From Molossus alvarezi (taxonomy: Eukaryota; Chordata; Mammalia; Chiroptera; Molossidae), in the NCBI GenBank assembly GCA_037176705.1, contig CM073896.1, positions 20,534,708-20,598,707 of the forward strand: a DNA stretch of 64,000 nt, in the 5' to 3' direction. Of the stretch, positions 1 through 10,743 are shown piece by piece. A program made the translations under genes and the position numbers. How positions within the stretch are numbered: position 1 is the stretch's first letter; every line of letters starts with the position of its first letter. Under the pieces are notes generated by a model, which was given only the letters and a program-made list of their open reading frames with translations, did no database searches and was not told where the DNA came from.

Positions 1-2113
1 AATTATAATATCCAAAGTTTTATCTTAGAACAACTAGACAGAAACCCAAAAGAAGATTCTGGAAAAGAAGAGGAATAACAACTGCGTTCCTTCAGTAGGT
101 TGGACAATTATAAACTAGATATTAGGAAATTTGGTCAGGGAACATAGTTTTTATAATAATAAAACAGATCTGTGATTTCCAGACACTACTCCCAGCATTA
201 GTGCAGGCCTGTGACAGTTTTCACTGGTCTCTTAAGAAAGGAAGTTATTTAGAAAATCTTAATTTATTCAATTTGTTCTCTATTGGCAGATTTTGACTTT
301 TTGTTTATAAAATATTGGCAACACTTCACCATTATAATTGTTAATATCCTTATTATAATGTTACCGAAGGTATCAAATTGAACTGAATGTCCTAGGAGAT
401 CACTTAATTTCTTGCATTTTAATTTCTTTATCTGTAACTATGGTTTCTTCGTGTTCCACTGCTAGTGTTTATGTGCAGAAATGCATTTTACCATTTTGCA
501 TTTGTTTGTTAGCACACAGGTAAATTCACGTTTTCAGATGCATGTACTCAATTTATAGATCTCACTTCCAAAGTTGTCCTTTAAAAATGGTCATTAATAT
601 AGCAAATATAGTCATAAATTTTATCCTATGGTGTCATCCTTAATCAGAGCTCATTAGGGTGACAAAAATAGACCTATTTGTCTTTGTGTAGTAATAATCT
701 ACTCTCTTATTTTATTGTCTTTTTTCCCCTGAAATTCTTGTGAATTTAGAATAAACCTTTGCAGCATAAGATGTTTCAGATCATCAAATTAGTCGAATTT
801 CTGGCAACTGGATATTCAACTCTGACAACAGGAACTCTAGGCCTACTTTTCTTGTTTTTCTTACCCTGTTTCCTAACCAAAGATGTTTCTTCTTAGTTCC
901 CTAGTATAATTATTATAATTTTTGCAATAGAATAATATTTATTACACATACATCTTTAATTCCCATATACTTTCCTTGAATGCTGACTATTCTTAGAAAT
1001 AAGTGTACCATTTGTTTTTGCACTTTTACTAAAAATATTCATGCATGTAGGACAAATGCCAATAGGTACTAGAAGAAAAAACATGAGTCACAACAATTCA
1101 GTAATTTTTTAAAGAAGATGCACAAATTATTGCCTTAATCATGCACCCAACTAGTACCACAAGAGACTGAGTCTAAGTTATGCACTCATATTTCTAGGAA
1201 TACAAGAAGGGATAACTATGATTGGGTAAATCACAAAGTTATGGATTTACTAGGTCTTTGCCAACCAAGTATGCATTTATATTCTAAATACCACAGTAGA
1301 GGCTCACAATTGAATTTTAAATTGATTTTTTAGTATTTGCTATATCTAGTACACTTTAATGTGTAACCATCTTTCATCTACAAAACGTTCATTTTGAGAT
1401 CAATAGAGCCATAATTTTCATTTACTTTATCTTACTGCCTGTGTACTTCCTGAGAGTATTAAAGGCATACAGAAACATTAATAAAAATGTATAAATTTTG
1501 AAAATTTATTAATAATGGTTATACTGCCAGTATACTGTGGATTGTTTAGAATTCCTCTGGATAATTTGTTTTGCTAAAAATATATAGCTTAAAATCAGGC
1601 CACTAATGAATTAAATTTTCCATTATCACTTTTAAAAAGTAAATTCTCTACAGACCTTGAATGTGTCAAAATTTCAAAGTAAAATCATTAAAATGCTTTA
1701 AAAAGCTATTATTACAGATCCTTTATAATTTGTAATTTTAGATTAGAATAACAATTGTTGAATAAATATTAGATTCCAATTGCATACAGGACTCTTATTC
1801 AGAATTGGGGAATGTGATGTTCACACCCAAGGAACATATTCTCCAATGAAATGTTAGGGCCAACTTACAAATTCCAGTAGAGAAGAATGTCTTTATGTGA
1901 TGACTTTTGTATGTACTTTTAACGTAATAAATCGGAAGAATTGGAGAGGTTTCAAGATGATAAGACTTTTACTGACTCTTGAAAGTGAGAAAACATTAGG
2001 CTAGATGAAAAGTAATAGCAAGTCTCAAAAAATTAACAATAAGAATATGCTGATACATGTAGGCTTATAGTAATATAGAGATTGGCTTCATCAAAGGAAA
2101 TGCTGTGTTTTAG
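1..2113. other. AT-rich unique sequence, no feature recognised
   Basis: I see no open frame of meaningful length, no recognisable transposon, no splice-flanked exon and no CpG-rich promoter here. The composition is AT-rich, as in mammalian intergenic or intronic DNA. Strongly diverged ancient repeats could be present below what can be seen by eye. Confidence 0.6.
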
Positions 2114-2124
2114 AAGTTCATGGA

Positions 2125-2316
2125 GCCCAGCCGGTGTGGCTCAGTGGTTGAGCGTTGACCCATGCACCAAAAGGTCGTCAGTTCAATTCCTCGTCAGGGC
2201 ACATGCCCAGTTTGTGGATCCAATCCCCAGTGAGGGGCATGCAGGAGGCAGCCAATCAATGTTCTCTCTCATTGATGTTTCTATCTCTCTTTCTCTAACA
2301 TCAATAAAGAAAAAGA
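2125..2316 (+). mobile_element. VES-type bat SINE (tRNA-derived)
   Basis: The tRNA-like head begins with CCAGCCGGTGTGGCTCAG, where the A box lies, followed by a degenerate B box (AGTTCAATTCC). The body carries the CCCAGTGAGGGGCATGCAGG segment, then a T/C-rich stretch and a short A-rich tail. The 11-bp duplication AAGTTCATGGA flanks it exactly (2114-2124 and 2317-2327), so the insertion is intact. It is non-autonomous and depends on L1 enzymes. A chance 83-codon frame runs across it and is not a gene. Confidence 0.93.
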
Positions 2317-2429
2317 AAGTTCATGGAAAATAAATGTAGGTGGCTTTATGGATGGTTCTGAAAGTGAGATATGTTTCAAAGGTATATAGGCTGCATTGGT
2401 TTATTGAATGACCTGACTTCAGAAAGGGT

Positions 2430-2600
2430 GATTATATTAATATTAATATATAATCTTAATACTATACATTACTATATTGATATTAATGTATGAATATCAG
2501 TTACATAATTTTAATATAAATTACTACTAATGCATTATATTATATAATTTCTAATTAATATAATATAAATAATATATAATAATGTAATATAACTTAATTT
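2430..2600. repeat. AT-rich low-complexity tract
   Basis: The tract consists almost only of A and T, with recurring ATTAATATAT-type words that can fold back on themselves. No coding or RNA feature is visible. Confidence 0.7.
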
Positions 2601-2769
2601 TTCCATAATTCTAAATTCAAACTTTATCCATATTTTATTCCTTACCTAACTTTGAAAGAATTGTAACTACCTGAAGCTTTCCATTTAATTTTTGTATAAT
2701 TAGTAGTCTTATTTTTGCATTTGTATAGTGGCATCACCAATCTGCTTTGGTGATTTGCAAAAGTTTGCA

Positions 2770-2770
<1 letters not shown>

Positions 2771-2802
<32 letters not shown>
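2771..2802 (+). repeat. (TG)n microsatellite
   Basis: About 15 uninterrupted TG units. Confidence 0.95.
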
Positions 2803-2805
<3 letters not shown>

Positions 2806-2898
2806 GGATGGTGTTTTGATATTTGGGAGGTTCTTTAGTACACAGGATATACTCAGCAACTGGAACCTTAAGTTCTTTCAGTATGAAATCCTCTAGAG

Positions 2899-3102
2899 CA
2901 GCAGTTCTCAACCTGTGGGTCATGACCCCTTTGGAGGTGGGTCGCCTAAGACCATCAGAAAACATATTTCTGATGGTGATTCATAACAGTAGCAGAATTA
3001 TAGTTATGGAGTAGCAACAAAAATAATTTTATGGTTGGGTGTCACCACAACATGAGGAACTGTATTAAAGGGTCGCGGCATTAGGAAAGTTGAGAACCAC
3101 TA
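2899..3102 (+). mobile_element. SPIN-type non-autonomous hAT transposon
   Basis: A 204-bp element with hAT terminal inverted repeats: CAGCAGTTCTCAACC at the left and GTTGAGAACCACTA at the right. It is flanked by a perfect 8-bp duplication CTCTAGAG (2891-2898 and 3103-3110). The inside contains GGGTCGCCTAAGACCATC, then ATTCATAACAGTAGCA, TTTTATGGTTGGG and AACATGAGGAACTG, in the order I know from the SPIN_NA / rodent URR1 consensus. The duplication has TA at its centre, as expected for Buster-type hATs. There is no transposase frame. The segment carrying most of the GGGTCG repeats near the left end looks deleted relative to the family. Confidence 0.88.
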
Positions 3103-3699
3103 CTCTAGAGTTTATGGCGACTGTTGGCTAGTTCATTCTGTAGTTGGTGAAAGAATTTGGTCTCTTCCAACCCAGGCCTTTTTCCCCTCTTCTACTACCA
3201 CAGAGCACTGTAGCCACAGCATGTAACCCTCAAAATTTCAGTCTAGGTATTAAGCTCTACATCTTTCCAATTCCAAAAGACAGGCCAAGCTCTTTTACTG
3301 GTTCTCCTAAGACATTGTTTAATTTGCCTGGGAGTGGTTGGAGCAGACACTATGTTCCATCAATAGTCTAGCTAAAAATTCTAACAACAAAATTTATGTA
3401 TCTTTAAAATCATCAAGTCACTTCTTAGATATTGCTAATGCCAACATGATTATCTTTGATATCATCTGTGGAAACAGTTTTCCTGTAATACTAAGATATA
3501 TACTTTTTTTTTCCAAATTGAGGACTTAGACAAATTCTAGTATTATACATATTCTCTTTTAATTTACAGTTACAATAGCAAGAAACAAGTCTATATTTTG
3601 GAGCAGATTAAAGATAGAAAATTTGATTTTTGATGTTATTTATTATGGATTAAAATAATAAAAGATTATCTCTTATTCTGAAATATTTTCTCAGTTGTT

Positions 3700-4625
3700 T
3701 GTATTTTATGATCTTTACATTTCTGGCAAATATAGAGTATTCTTGGAGTATGATTCTGAATTTGGAGTTTCCTGATATTTCCTTATGATTGATTCTTATC
3801 ACATATTCTTGGCAAATTGTCATAGAAGTGATCTAGTGTTCTTCTCTGTGTATCATACCAGGGGGCACTTACTTTCTCTTATTGGTGATGTAAACTTTGT
3901 TACTTGGTTGTTCGAAATCACCACAGAAAATTTACTATGCTTACTTTTTAAATTAATAAGTACTATGAGGGGATATACTTTAAAAACAAATAAACATCCT
4001 TTCCTTCATCCAAATTTTACCCATTCATTTTACATCCACTGATTTTCATTGTCTGAATTATTGCCTAGTGGTGATATTCCAACTTCATCATTTTTTATAT
4101 ATTTGTCTGTTGGCATTCTGAGTAAGAAATGAATAAGAAGTGAGTAAGTAGTTTTCATTCTTTTTCATGTATTTTTTATATAAAATTTAAGTCACGAATT
4201 CTAAGTTGATTGTTGGGATGTTCAAACTGTCACTGATTTGTCTAGCGGAAGTACCTTCAAACTGGCGCCCATAATTGTTTGACATATCCCTATCATTTGA
4301 GCACATTTTAAATTTCCAGCACAATGTATTACAGGTTTGTTTTATACTTCTACTTTTTCAACCCAGAATCAGTCATTTCTTCATGGGGTCCAGTTTCTTT
4401 TAATAATAAAAATTATTTGGGAACATTGATTTGGGCATTAGGTATGCTCAGTGTTACTGGGTACTCCTAGATCTTTTCAGCAAAATAGAAAATATATGTA
4501 TGCATGTAAATAGTTTTGTATTTGTGTTTATGTATGTTTTCATTACTCTGTATTTATTTATCTGTCCATCGTTCATTTATCCATTCATTGATCTAATCTC
4601 TATGTCTTCAAGATAAATACAACTG
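3700..4625 (-). mobile_element. Old L1M 3' UTR fragment, antisense
   Basis: This reads as the reverse complement of an old mammalian L1M 3' UTR. Landmarks in the expected order are the segment near 3830-3900 (TTCTCTGTGTATCATACCAG), the GGGGATATACTTT block near 3970, the TTGGCATTC block near 4110, the GACATATCCC/GAGCACATTTT block near 4280, and the ACCCAGAATCAGTCATTTCT block near 4360. It is strongly diverged and has no coding capacity. Confidence 0.7.
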
Positions 4626-4639
4626 TGTATTTAGAGAAA

Positions 4640-5047
4640 ATTTTTCTTAAAACTCACAATAATATACTGTAAGGACATTAAAAAAAACATTAATGCATTT
4701 AGACAAAAAGAAAATTAATGCAATTACACAAGGACGTCCTACAGTCTATTCTCATCATTCTCAGTACATGTCCTGTAATGTTACTGCAAACACTGAAGCA
4801 TTGCTCCTAGGAGAAATACTAGCTAAGGTTCCTAAAAGCCTCAGTCATATTTTGACCAGCTGATCAAGGCATAACCTTGTTTTACATATCTTTCTGTTAA
4901 AAGACACCTTTTAACACTGAACTGGCAGCCAATAACTCTATAATCTGTATTTTCTCTGTAAAGCCTTCTTGCACTGAGAAAATTTAGGCAGCCCTGTAGC
5001 AGTGCACTTTGGGGTCATTTTAAAAAGCAAAATTACATAAAAATGAA
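4640..5047. other. Unassigned sequence
   Basis: I recognise no gene or repeat family. It is slightly less AT-rich near 4740-5020 than its surroundings. Confidence 0.5.
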
Positions 5048-5048
5048 A

Positions 5049-5177
5049 TATATATATATGTGTGTGTGTGTATATATATATATATACATATAAATGTATG
5101 TATATATGTATGTATATATGTGTGTGTATGTATATATGTATATGTATATATATGTGTGTGTGTATATATATATATAA
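5049..5177. repeat. (TA)n/(TG)n compound microsatellite
   Basis: Alternating TATA and TGTG tracts with interspersed TATG units, entirely alternating purine-pyrimidine. Confidence 0.9.
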
Positions 5178-5178
5178 A

Positions 5179-5547
5179 ATGGAACTAAATGGACTATGAA
5201 AAAGACAGTTGTTTATAGGTTGAGGGTTGAAACAAGAAGGAAAATCATTGCCTTCATTACCTGGGAACTGACCAGCTGGGCAAATCTAATTTTTGTCACT
5301 CTATGCATGGCTGTAAATGACTAAGAAAGCACAATAAGTATCTATTGGGGGGTTACAAATGAATTTCACAAAAGTTGAGGAAATCTAGAATATAGAATCT
5401 ATAAATAATGAAGATCAAGCTTGCATGTCCACATCAGGTTTGATATGCTTTCAGTTGCCAGGTGCAGCAATAATTTTACAAATAAGAAGCATAAGGAGAA
5501 TAGAATTGTTACTCTGGAGAAGCACTAATTGTAACAGAATAAGCAGC
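5179..5547. other. Unassigned sequence
   Basis: Nothing recognisable; there is no coding frame of note. Confidence 0.5.
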
Positions 5548-5921
5548 TGTGAGGGTTAATTTTATGTCTACGTGGCTAGGCTATAACGCCCAGATGTTTG
5601 GTCAAGCACATGTCTAAGTGTTGCTGGGAAGGAATTTGTTAGATGTGATTAGAATTTAAATTAGAAGACAATAAAACATGTTATTTTCCAAAATGTGTTG
5701 GCAGCATCTAAACAGTTGAAAGCCTTAAAAGAAAAAAACAAAACAATGTATGAGGATCCCCTGAAGTAGAGATTCTGCCTCTACTGCCCCCAGAGTGAGC
5801 TACATCACTCTTTCCTGGTGTCCAGCCTGCAGGACTGTCCTGCAGAGCTCAGAGTTCAGTGCTGCTCTTCCCCACAATCATGTGAGCCTATTCTTTAAAA
5901 TAAATAAACGTCTGTGTATGT

Positions 5922-5975
<54 letters not shown>

Positions 5976-6016
5976 TGTCTAATGAATTGGTTTTATGGAG
6001 GACCCTGACTAATACA
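5548..6016 (+). mobile_element. ERVL-type (MLT2-like) solo LTR
   Basis: It starts TGTGAGGGTTAATTTTATG and ends CCCTGACTAATACA, the termini of the MLT2 class of ERVL LTRs as I remember them. Internal matches include CCCAGATGTTTGGTCAA, the AGTTGAAAGCCTTAA block and an AATAAA polyadenylation motif near 5899. The (TC)n tract near the polyadenylation region is typical of the family but expanded here. I could not find a clear 5-bp duplication. No internal retroviral genes flank it, so it is a solo LTR. Confidence 0.75.
5926..5971 (+). repeat. (TC)n microsatellite inside the LTR
   Basis: About 22 TC units just downstream of the LTR polyadenylation motif. This is an expansion of a family-typical TC stretch. 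Confidence 0.95.
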
Positions 6017-7200
6017 GGGCTAGTATCACTATCACTGAGTATGTTTTAACAACCCACTTTATATGCAATAAGTGCTAAAAAAATCAGTGGGCATTTTCCA
6101 TGGTAAGCACACATATGAAACAGACAAAATAAGTTACAGATAATTTGGATAATTTACAAGTTAAAAAAAATAAGTCGACCCTAAAGATTAATTATGTGAT
6201 TTCAGATAGACTGCCATGTTGTCCACTGTAGTGAAGACAAGTTGGCCAGAAACAACTTTGTTTAAATATTGTCTCCCTCTCATTTTGCTCTGAGATGACC
6301 TCATAGTAGCCGATCAAATATTTGTACACCAAAGGATTTAAGATCTGTAAAATGATTCAATATCAATGATCTTCTATTGACCATATTGCTTGGTGTAGGG
6401 TTCCTAGAAGTTTATTTTTATTAAGCCCTGTTAGGAGCACTATTCATTCAAAGGGTGGTGAAATTATGAACTGGTGGTAAAGTGAGAAAAGGCTAAGAAA
6501 CATGAATGATTATTAGCACCCAATTTTGTGCTATGACTCGCTTAACAATGGTGTAATTGTGAGACATTTTCTCTGATCTGACAAAGGACATGTATCAGTG
6601 ATCTCAATTTGTGTTGATGCTACTTTCTTATAGAAGGGTGACCTGTTAAATAACTTATAGTCCTTGAATTGATATCTTTATGTCTAAAATTGCCACCACT
6701 TAAAAGTGAGCTCTCAAAATCTATTGATCTACTTTAATGCAGAATATACCTTTCTGATTTATAAGAGCTCACTTGTGAGTGAAGGTGATCACGCTGAGAA
6801 CAGACTGTACCCTAGCTATTGATCATAAGCAGGCATGGGACTACAATTCTAAAATTTGAGTGCTCATCACTTATGTTTTAATCATCTGTCCAGAAGCAAG
6901 AAATAGCACCAGCTGGCACAATGCATAGCTGGTAATATGCACTTGATAAACATCAGTTAAATATTCAAAGATTTAATGGCCAATGGTAAACTGCTATATA
7001 GAATATAGGCTCTGGAAATGATATAAGAAATTCTTCCTATATTTAAGGGACTTCAGGAAACAATAGCAAATAATGGTGTCTGAAAGTTAATGGTTTGCAA
7101 AATATAAATATACCTGCAGAAAATAAGCAATTGGTTGTCTGAGAATGTATGCAAGCATCAAGTATTGAGTGCACACTGTCAGCCTAGAGTTGTTGTCACC
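6017..7200. other. Unique AT-rich sequence
   Basis: No repeat family or gene is recognised. A short stretch near 6900-6960 faintly resembles a MIR/L2 tail but is too diverged to call. Confidence 0.5.
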
Positions 7201-7407
7201 AGTGCAATGCCAACAGGAGTCCCCAGTTGTAGGTGTGGTTTGGGAAAGAGACTTGAATTCAGTGCAAACAGCTTAATTGTGAAATAGCACGGCTGTGAGA
7301 AAGTGCAGTAGTCATAGAGCTCAATTCTGATACAGTACCATTATGTAAAAACACTGCTGTGAAAGAGTTTGGGTGCAGTGGCTCAGGTTAGGTGGCCTCA
7401 GTTTTAC

Positions 7408-7464
7408 AGCTCCAGTGTTCCAACTGAGCTCCAGTGTTGCAATTCAGCTCTCATAATACAGTTC
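7408..7464 (+). repeat. 19-bp tandem repeat, about three units
   Basis: AGCTCCAGTGTTCCAACTG at 7408 is followed at exact 19-bp spacing by AGCTCCAGTGTTGCAATTC (7427) and a decayed AGCTCTCATAATACAGTTC (7446). It lies about 130 bp upstream of the CCAAT array and may belong to the same repetitive regulatory-type element. Confidence 0.75.
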
Positions 7465-7564
7465 CAGATAATGTCACAAAATCAGCTGGGGAAATGCAGT
7501 CTTCCAAGGCAACTAAGTATGCTCCCCTGAGACAGAGGTGAAGCTGGCTTATGTAAAGAGTTAC

Positions 7565-7760
7565 CAATTCCAGTTACTAATTGGTTTGTTCTCATGCAGA
7601 TGAAGACTCCAAATTTTCACAGTTTGATTGGTCCAAAAAGCACTGTTCTGATTGGTTGGAATGGATCTGCTTTGATTGGTCAGTAAAGATGCAAATGAGG
7701 ATAGAACTATGCAGCTCCGATTGGATGGGGAAATCTCAGTCCTATTGGTTATATTTCTAT
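7565..7760 (+). promoter_or_regulatory. Array of six inverted CCAAT boxes
   Basis: ATTGG, the reverse of CCAAT, occurs at 7580, 7627, 7651, 7675, 7720 and 7744. Spacings are 47, 24, 24, 45 and 24 bp, so it looks like a degenerate 24-bp tandem repeat with two units eroded. An octamer-like ATGCAAAT lies at 7690. NF-Y recognises CCAAT, and such arrays are known in retroviral LTR U3 regions. The surrounding 7.2-7.99 kb may be an unrecognised solo LTR. Regulatory activity is an inference. Confidence 0.45.
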
Positions 7761-7990
7761 TCTAGAAGCTCTCTTCTAAGGGTCAGATGGAAGAAACACA
7801 GTGTAGGAAGCTTGACAGCCCAGTCTGGCTTTTTCCTGAAATACAGCTTGCATGAGGGACCTCTGTAAATAATGGTTGCTACTCTGGTTATGAATCTGAG
7901 CCCACTTAACCATAAGGAGTCCTTTTGGGCAGCGATATTCTTCTTGGGGTGGACAATAGGAATGGGCAGACCTGGACCAGGTATTGAACA

Positions 7991-8407
7991 TTTTTAACTG
8001 AGCTTAGGTAAGGTAACTAATTTGGGAAGCAAAATATGAAGTATGGACAGAATTATTCAGCAGGAGAAATTATAGAGTACAATACAATCACAGAATAATC
8101 ACAAGAAAAGTTTAAAAGCACATTTAAAAAGGTTTGAATAAAAAAGTCTTCGAGGCTGGGTTTGACCTTCTTCCTCTTTTTTCAAATGAGATTCATGAAA
8201 GAATGAAAGGGTAAAAAGGTGAGTCTTAATCAATATGTGCATAAGTCTACATGCACAGACAAATCCATTGAATGTGTGGCTTTTTCATCACCAACACTTG
8301 AAATTCATCTTTATCCCATGTAGCTTAGGAAATTTTTATTCCTCATTAGAAAATAGCTTTAAAATACATATTTTTTAATAAGCTAGATTATGGTGTTTCA
8401 CTGCTTA
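7991..8407. other. Unassigned sequence
   Basis: No gene or repeat family recognised. Confidence 0.5.
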
Positions 8408-8415
8408 AATTCGAT

Positions 8416-8514
8416 CTGTGATTTTCAACAGGGTGTGCCACAAGAATCTTTAAAACAAGCAATACCTGACTATTTAGTTAGGGCACTGACCTCTTTTTCC
8501 TTAGACTGTCAAAT

Positions 8515-8551
<37 letters not shown>

Positions 8552-8678
8552 CAATGGCCAACACAAAATTAGCTGTCTGGTATGAATGAATCAAAATTAT
8601 GCCTATTTTTTGGTGTGCCACAGAATTTTACTAATTCTTTGATGGGTGCCACGAGATGGAAAAGTTTGAAAATAGCTG
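8416..8678 (+). mobile_element. Non-autonomous hAT-like MITE
   Basis: A 263-bp element bounded by CTGTGATTTTCAAC at the left and TTTGAAAATAGCTG at the right, which are imperfect inverted repeats (about 10 of 13 positions pair). The flanking 8-mers AATTCGAT (8408-8415) and AATTAGAT (8679-8686) match at 7 of 8 positions, as expected for an aged hAT duplication. GGTGTGCCACA appears near both ends (8432 and 8612). A (CA)n tract at 8521-8549 has grown inside it. No transposase is present. A 60-codon frame here is chance. Confidence 0.75.
8521..8549 (+). repeat. (CA)n microsatellite
   Basis: About 14 CA units, inside the hAT-like MITE. Confidence 0.95.
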
Positions 8679-8835
8679 AATTAGATTAATCTTGGTCCTA
8701 TCCCAATTCTTAGGGAAGTAAAAATAGCTTTCCTTCATTTCAATATTTTTCTTCACAATTTTTATTAAACTGTTGACTTCCCTACTTTCTCTGATAGCAA
8801 GAATTGACTGATATACAAACAAATGTATGAACAAA

Positions 8836-9129
8836 TTATGTCACCCCAAAATATGTTGAAGTCCTAACTTCTGTACCTGTGAATGTGACTGTATTGGAAA
8901 AATGATCACTGCCGATGATCAAATTCAGTTACCACTGTTAGAGGGCCTCACACGATATATATATAAAGGGGAAATTTAGATACACAAACACACAGAGAGG
9001 AAACATCATGTGAAGACCGGAGAATGTTTTCTAAAAGCCATGGAGCCCTGGCCAGTTTGGCTCAGCGGTTGAGCATCAGCCTGCAGACCAGAGAGTCCCG
9101 GGTTTGGTTCCTGCTAGGGACACGTACCA

Positions 9130-9161
<32 letters not shown>

Positions 9162-9358
9162 CCAAGGAAGGTGTAGACAATCAGAAGCTAGGAGAGAAGC
9201 TTGGAACACATTCTCCCTCACATCCTCCAAGGGACCAGTCCTGCTGAAACCTTGGTTTTGGACTTGCTAGCTTCCAGTTCTGTGAGACAATATGTTTCTG
9301 ATGCTTAAGCAACACAGTTTTTGGTAGTTAGTTATGACAGCCCCAGGAAACTAATTCA
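8836..9358 (+). mobile_element. MLT1-type (ERVL-MaLR) LTR, split by a SINE
   Basis: Its left part has CACCCCAAAATATGTTGAAG, then TGTGACTGTATTGGAAA, GAGGGCCTCA, AAAGGGGAAATTTAGA and ATGTGAAGAC. Its right part has AGCCAAGGAAGG, GGACTTGCTAGCTTCCAG, TTCTGTGAGACAATA and the end CAGGAAACTAATTCA. This is the usual order for MLT1 LTRs. A VES SINE at 9045-9160 interrupts it. The extreme 5' end looks truncated and no internal retroviral sequence flanks it. Confidence 0.82.
9045..9160 (+). mobile_element. VES SINE, short copy nested in the MLT1 LTR
   Basis: The tRNA-like head GCCCTGGCCAGTTTGGCTCA and the B-box region (GGTTTGGTTCC) are followed directly by 30 A residues, so the T/C-rich body is missing. 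Imperfect flanking duplications AAAGCCATGGA and AAAGCCAAGGA show it inserted as a unit. It may derive from a prematurely polyadenylated or internally primed transcript. Confidence 0.9.
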
Positions 9359-10221
9359 AGGTCTACTTAAAATATGTTAATGTGCATGTGCAAATTGCTA
9401 TTAAATAAACTATTTTAACATTAAATATGAAAGTTTAAAAATTATGGTTGAGCGGTTATCCTCAATAGAATCCCTCTGTCACTGTCCCAGGCATGCTAGC
9501 AAAAGCTTTTAACATGACTCACGGAAGGGACATCAAGGATTCTAGAGAAAATATTTTCCTCTTTAAGAGATAAACTGGAAAATATAGTTCAGTGTTATGT
9601 GAAAGTTTGGAGTCTATTTAAATTTATGTAATATGCTTCTATCATCCTATTTCTGAACAAGTCTCCAGATAAAGATTTTAAAAATAAGTATTGTGCTAAC
9701 ATATCTTCATCTGTTGTTTTCACTGAATTTCTTTCTCAGCTCTTACATAATATAATAAATCTGCATAAGAACCTCTATTTTCTCAGTAGCTATTTCTGGG
9801 ACCATGGTCAATTTTGCTTTGTATAGAATGAGTGAAAGTTTTGTTTATTATCTGCTATTTTTAATCCACATACCCCTCCAAGCATTCTAGAAGGAAATAT
9901 CTTCAAAATTCCTGTTCATTTTTTTAGAATAGTATGTAAGGTTTTATTTTTTAGCAATTGAAACACTTTTTCATTTTTGAAGTGTTGTTTTTCCAATATC
10001 AACAAATATCCAACATCATTCTACTTCAGCATAATTTTTAATTAATATATTCCTGGTTATGTGGTACTTCCATTTTATTAGTTTTTGTTTTTAATTTTTA
10101 CTTCCCAAGTTTGCATTTAATTTCCACTTAGCATTTGTTGTGTGAAAGCACTTACAAGTGTTTGGTAATTTGTTATTTGATGTCTTGGCAGCAACCACAG
10201 CAATAGTAAATGTTAAGCAGG
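9359..10221. other. Unique AT-rich sequence
   Basis: No gene or recognisable repeat. Confidence 0.5.
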
Positions 10222-10743
10222 TGTGATGGGCTGAATAATAGTCCCCCAGGATATCCAGGTATTAGTCCCTGGAACCTGTGCACATTCCTTTATATGACAA
10301 AGTGACTTTGCAGATACCAAGTTAAATATTTTGAGATCGGTCAACTATCCTAGATTATCTGGTGGGCCATAAATGCAATCACGGTCTCCCTACAAGAAAG
10401 AGGTAGAAGCAGACTGGGCAACATGCTGAAGAGAAGAAGGTGATGTGACGATGCTGATTCTGGCCTGGGACATGAGAAAGGAGCCATGGGCCAAGGAACG
10501 CAAGCAGGGCAGCTCCCGAACCGGGAAAGGCAGACAAACACATTCAACTCTGACATTTTCCAGAGGAAGATCGGCTCTGCCAACACTTTGGTTTTGGCCT
10601 TTTAAGCTATTTATTTTTTTTTTTTTACTTCTGGCTTCTAGAACTGTAAGGGAACACATTTGTTGTTATATGACCACTAAATGTGTGTTGCATTAAACCA
10701 CTAGTCTGTGCTAATTTGTTACACACCATAGAAAATGAATACA
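10222..10743 (+). mobile_element. MLT1-type LTR
   Basis: It starts TGTGATGGGCTGAATAATAG and ends GAAAATGAATACA. Internal family landmarks in order are GTCCCTGGAACCTGTG, GACTTTGCAGATACCA, TCCTAGATTATCTGG, GAGCCATGGGCCAAGGAA, CTTCTAGAACTGTAAGG and GCTAATTTGTTACA. A T-rich run at 10615-10626 has grown inside. It appears complete as a solo LTR, although I could not find a convincing 5-bp duplication. Frames of 78-89 codons on both strands are chance products of its slightly higher GC content. Confidence 0.82.
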
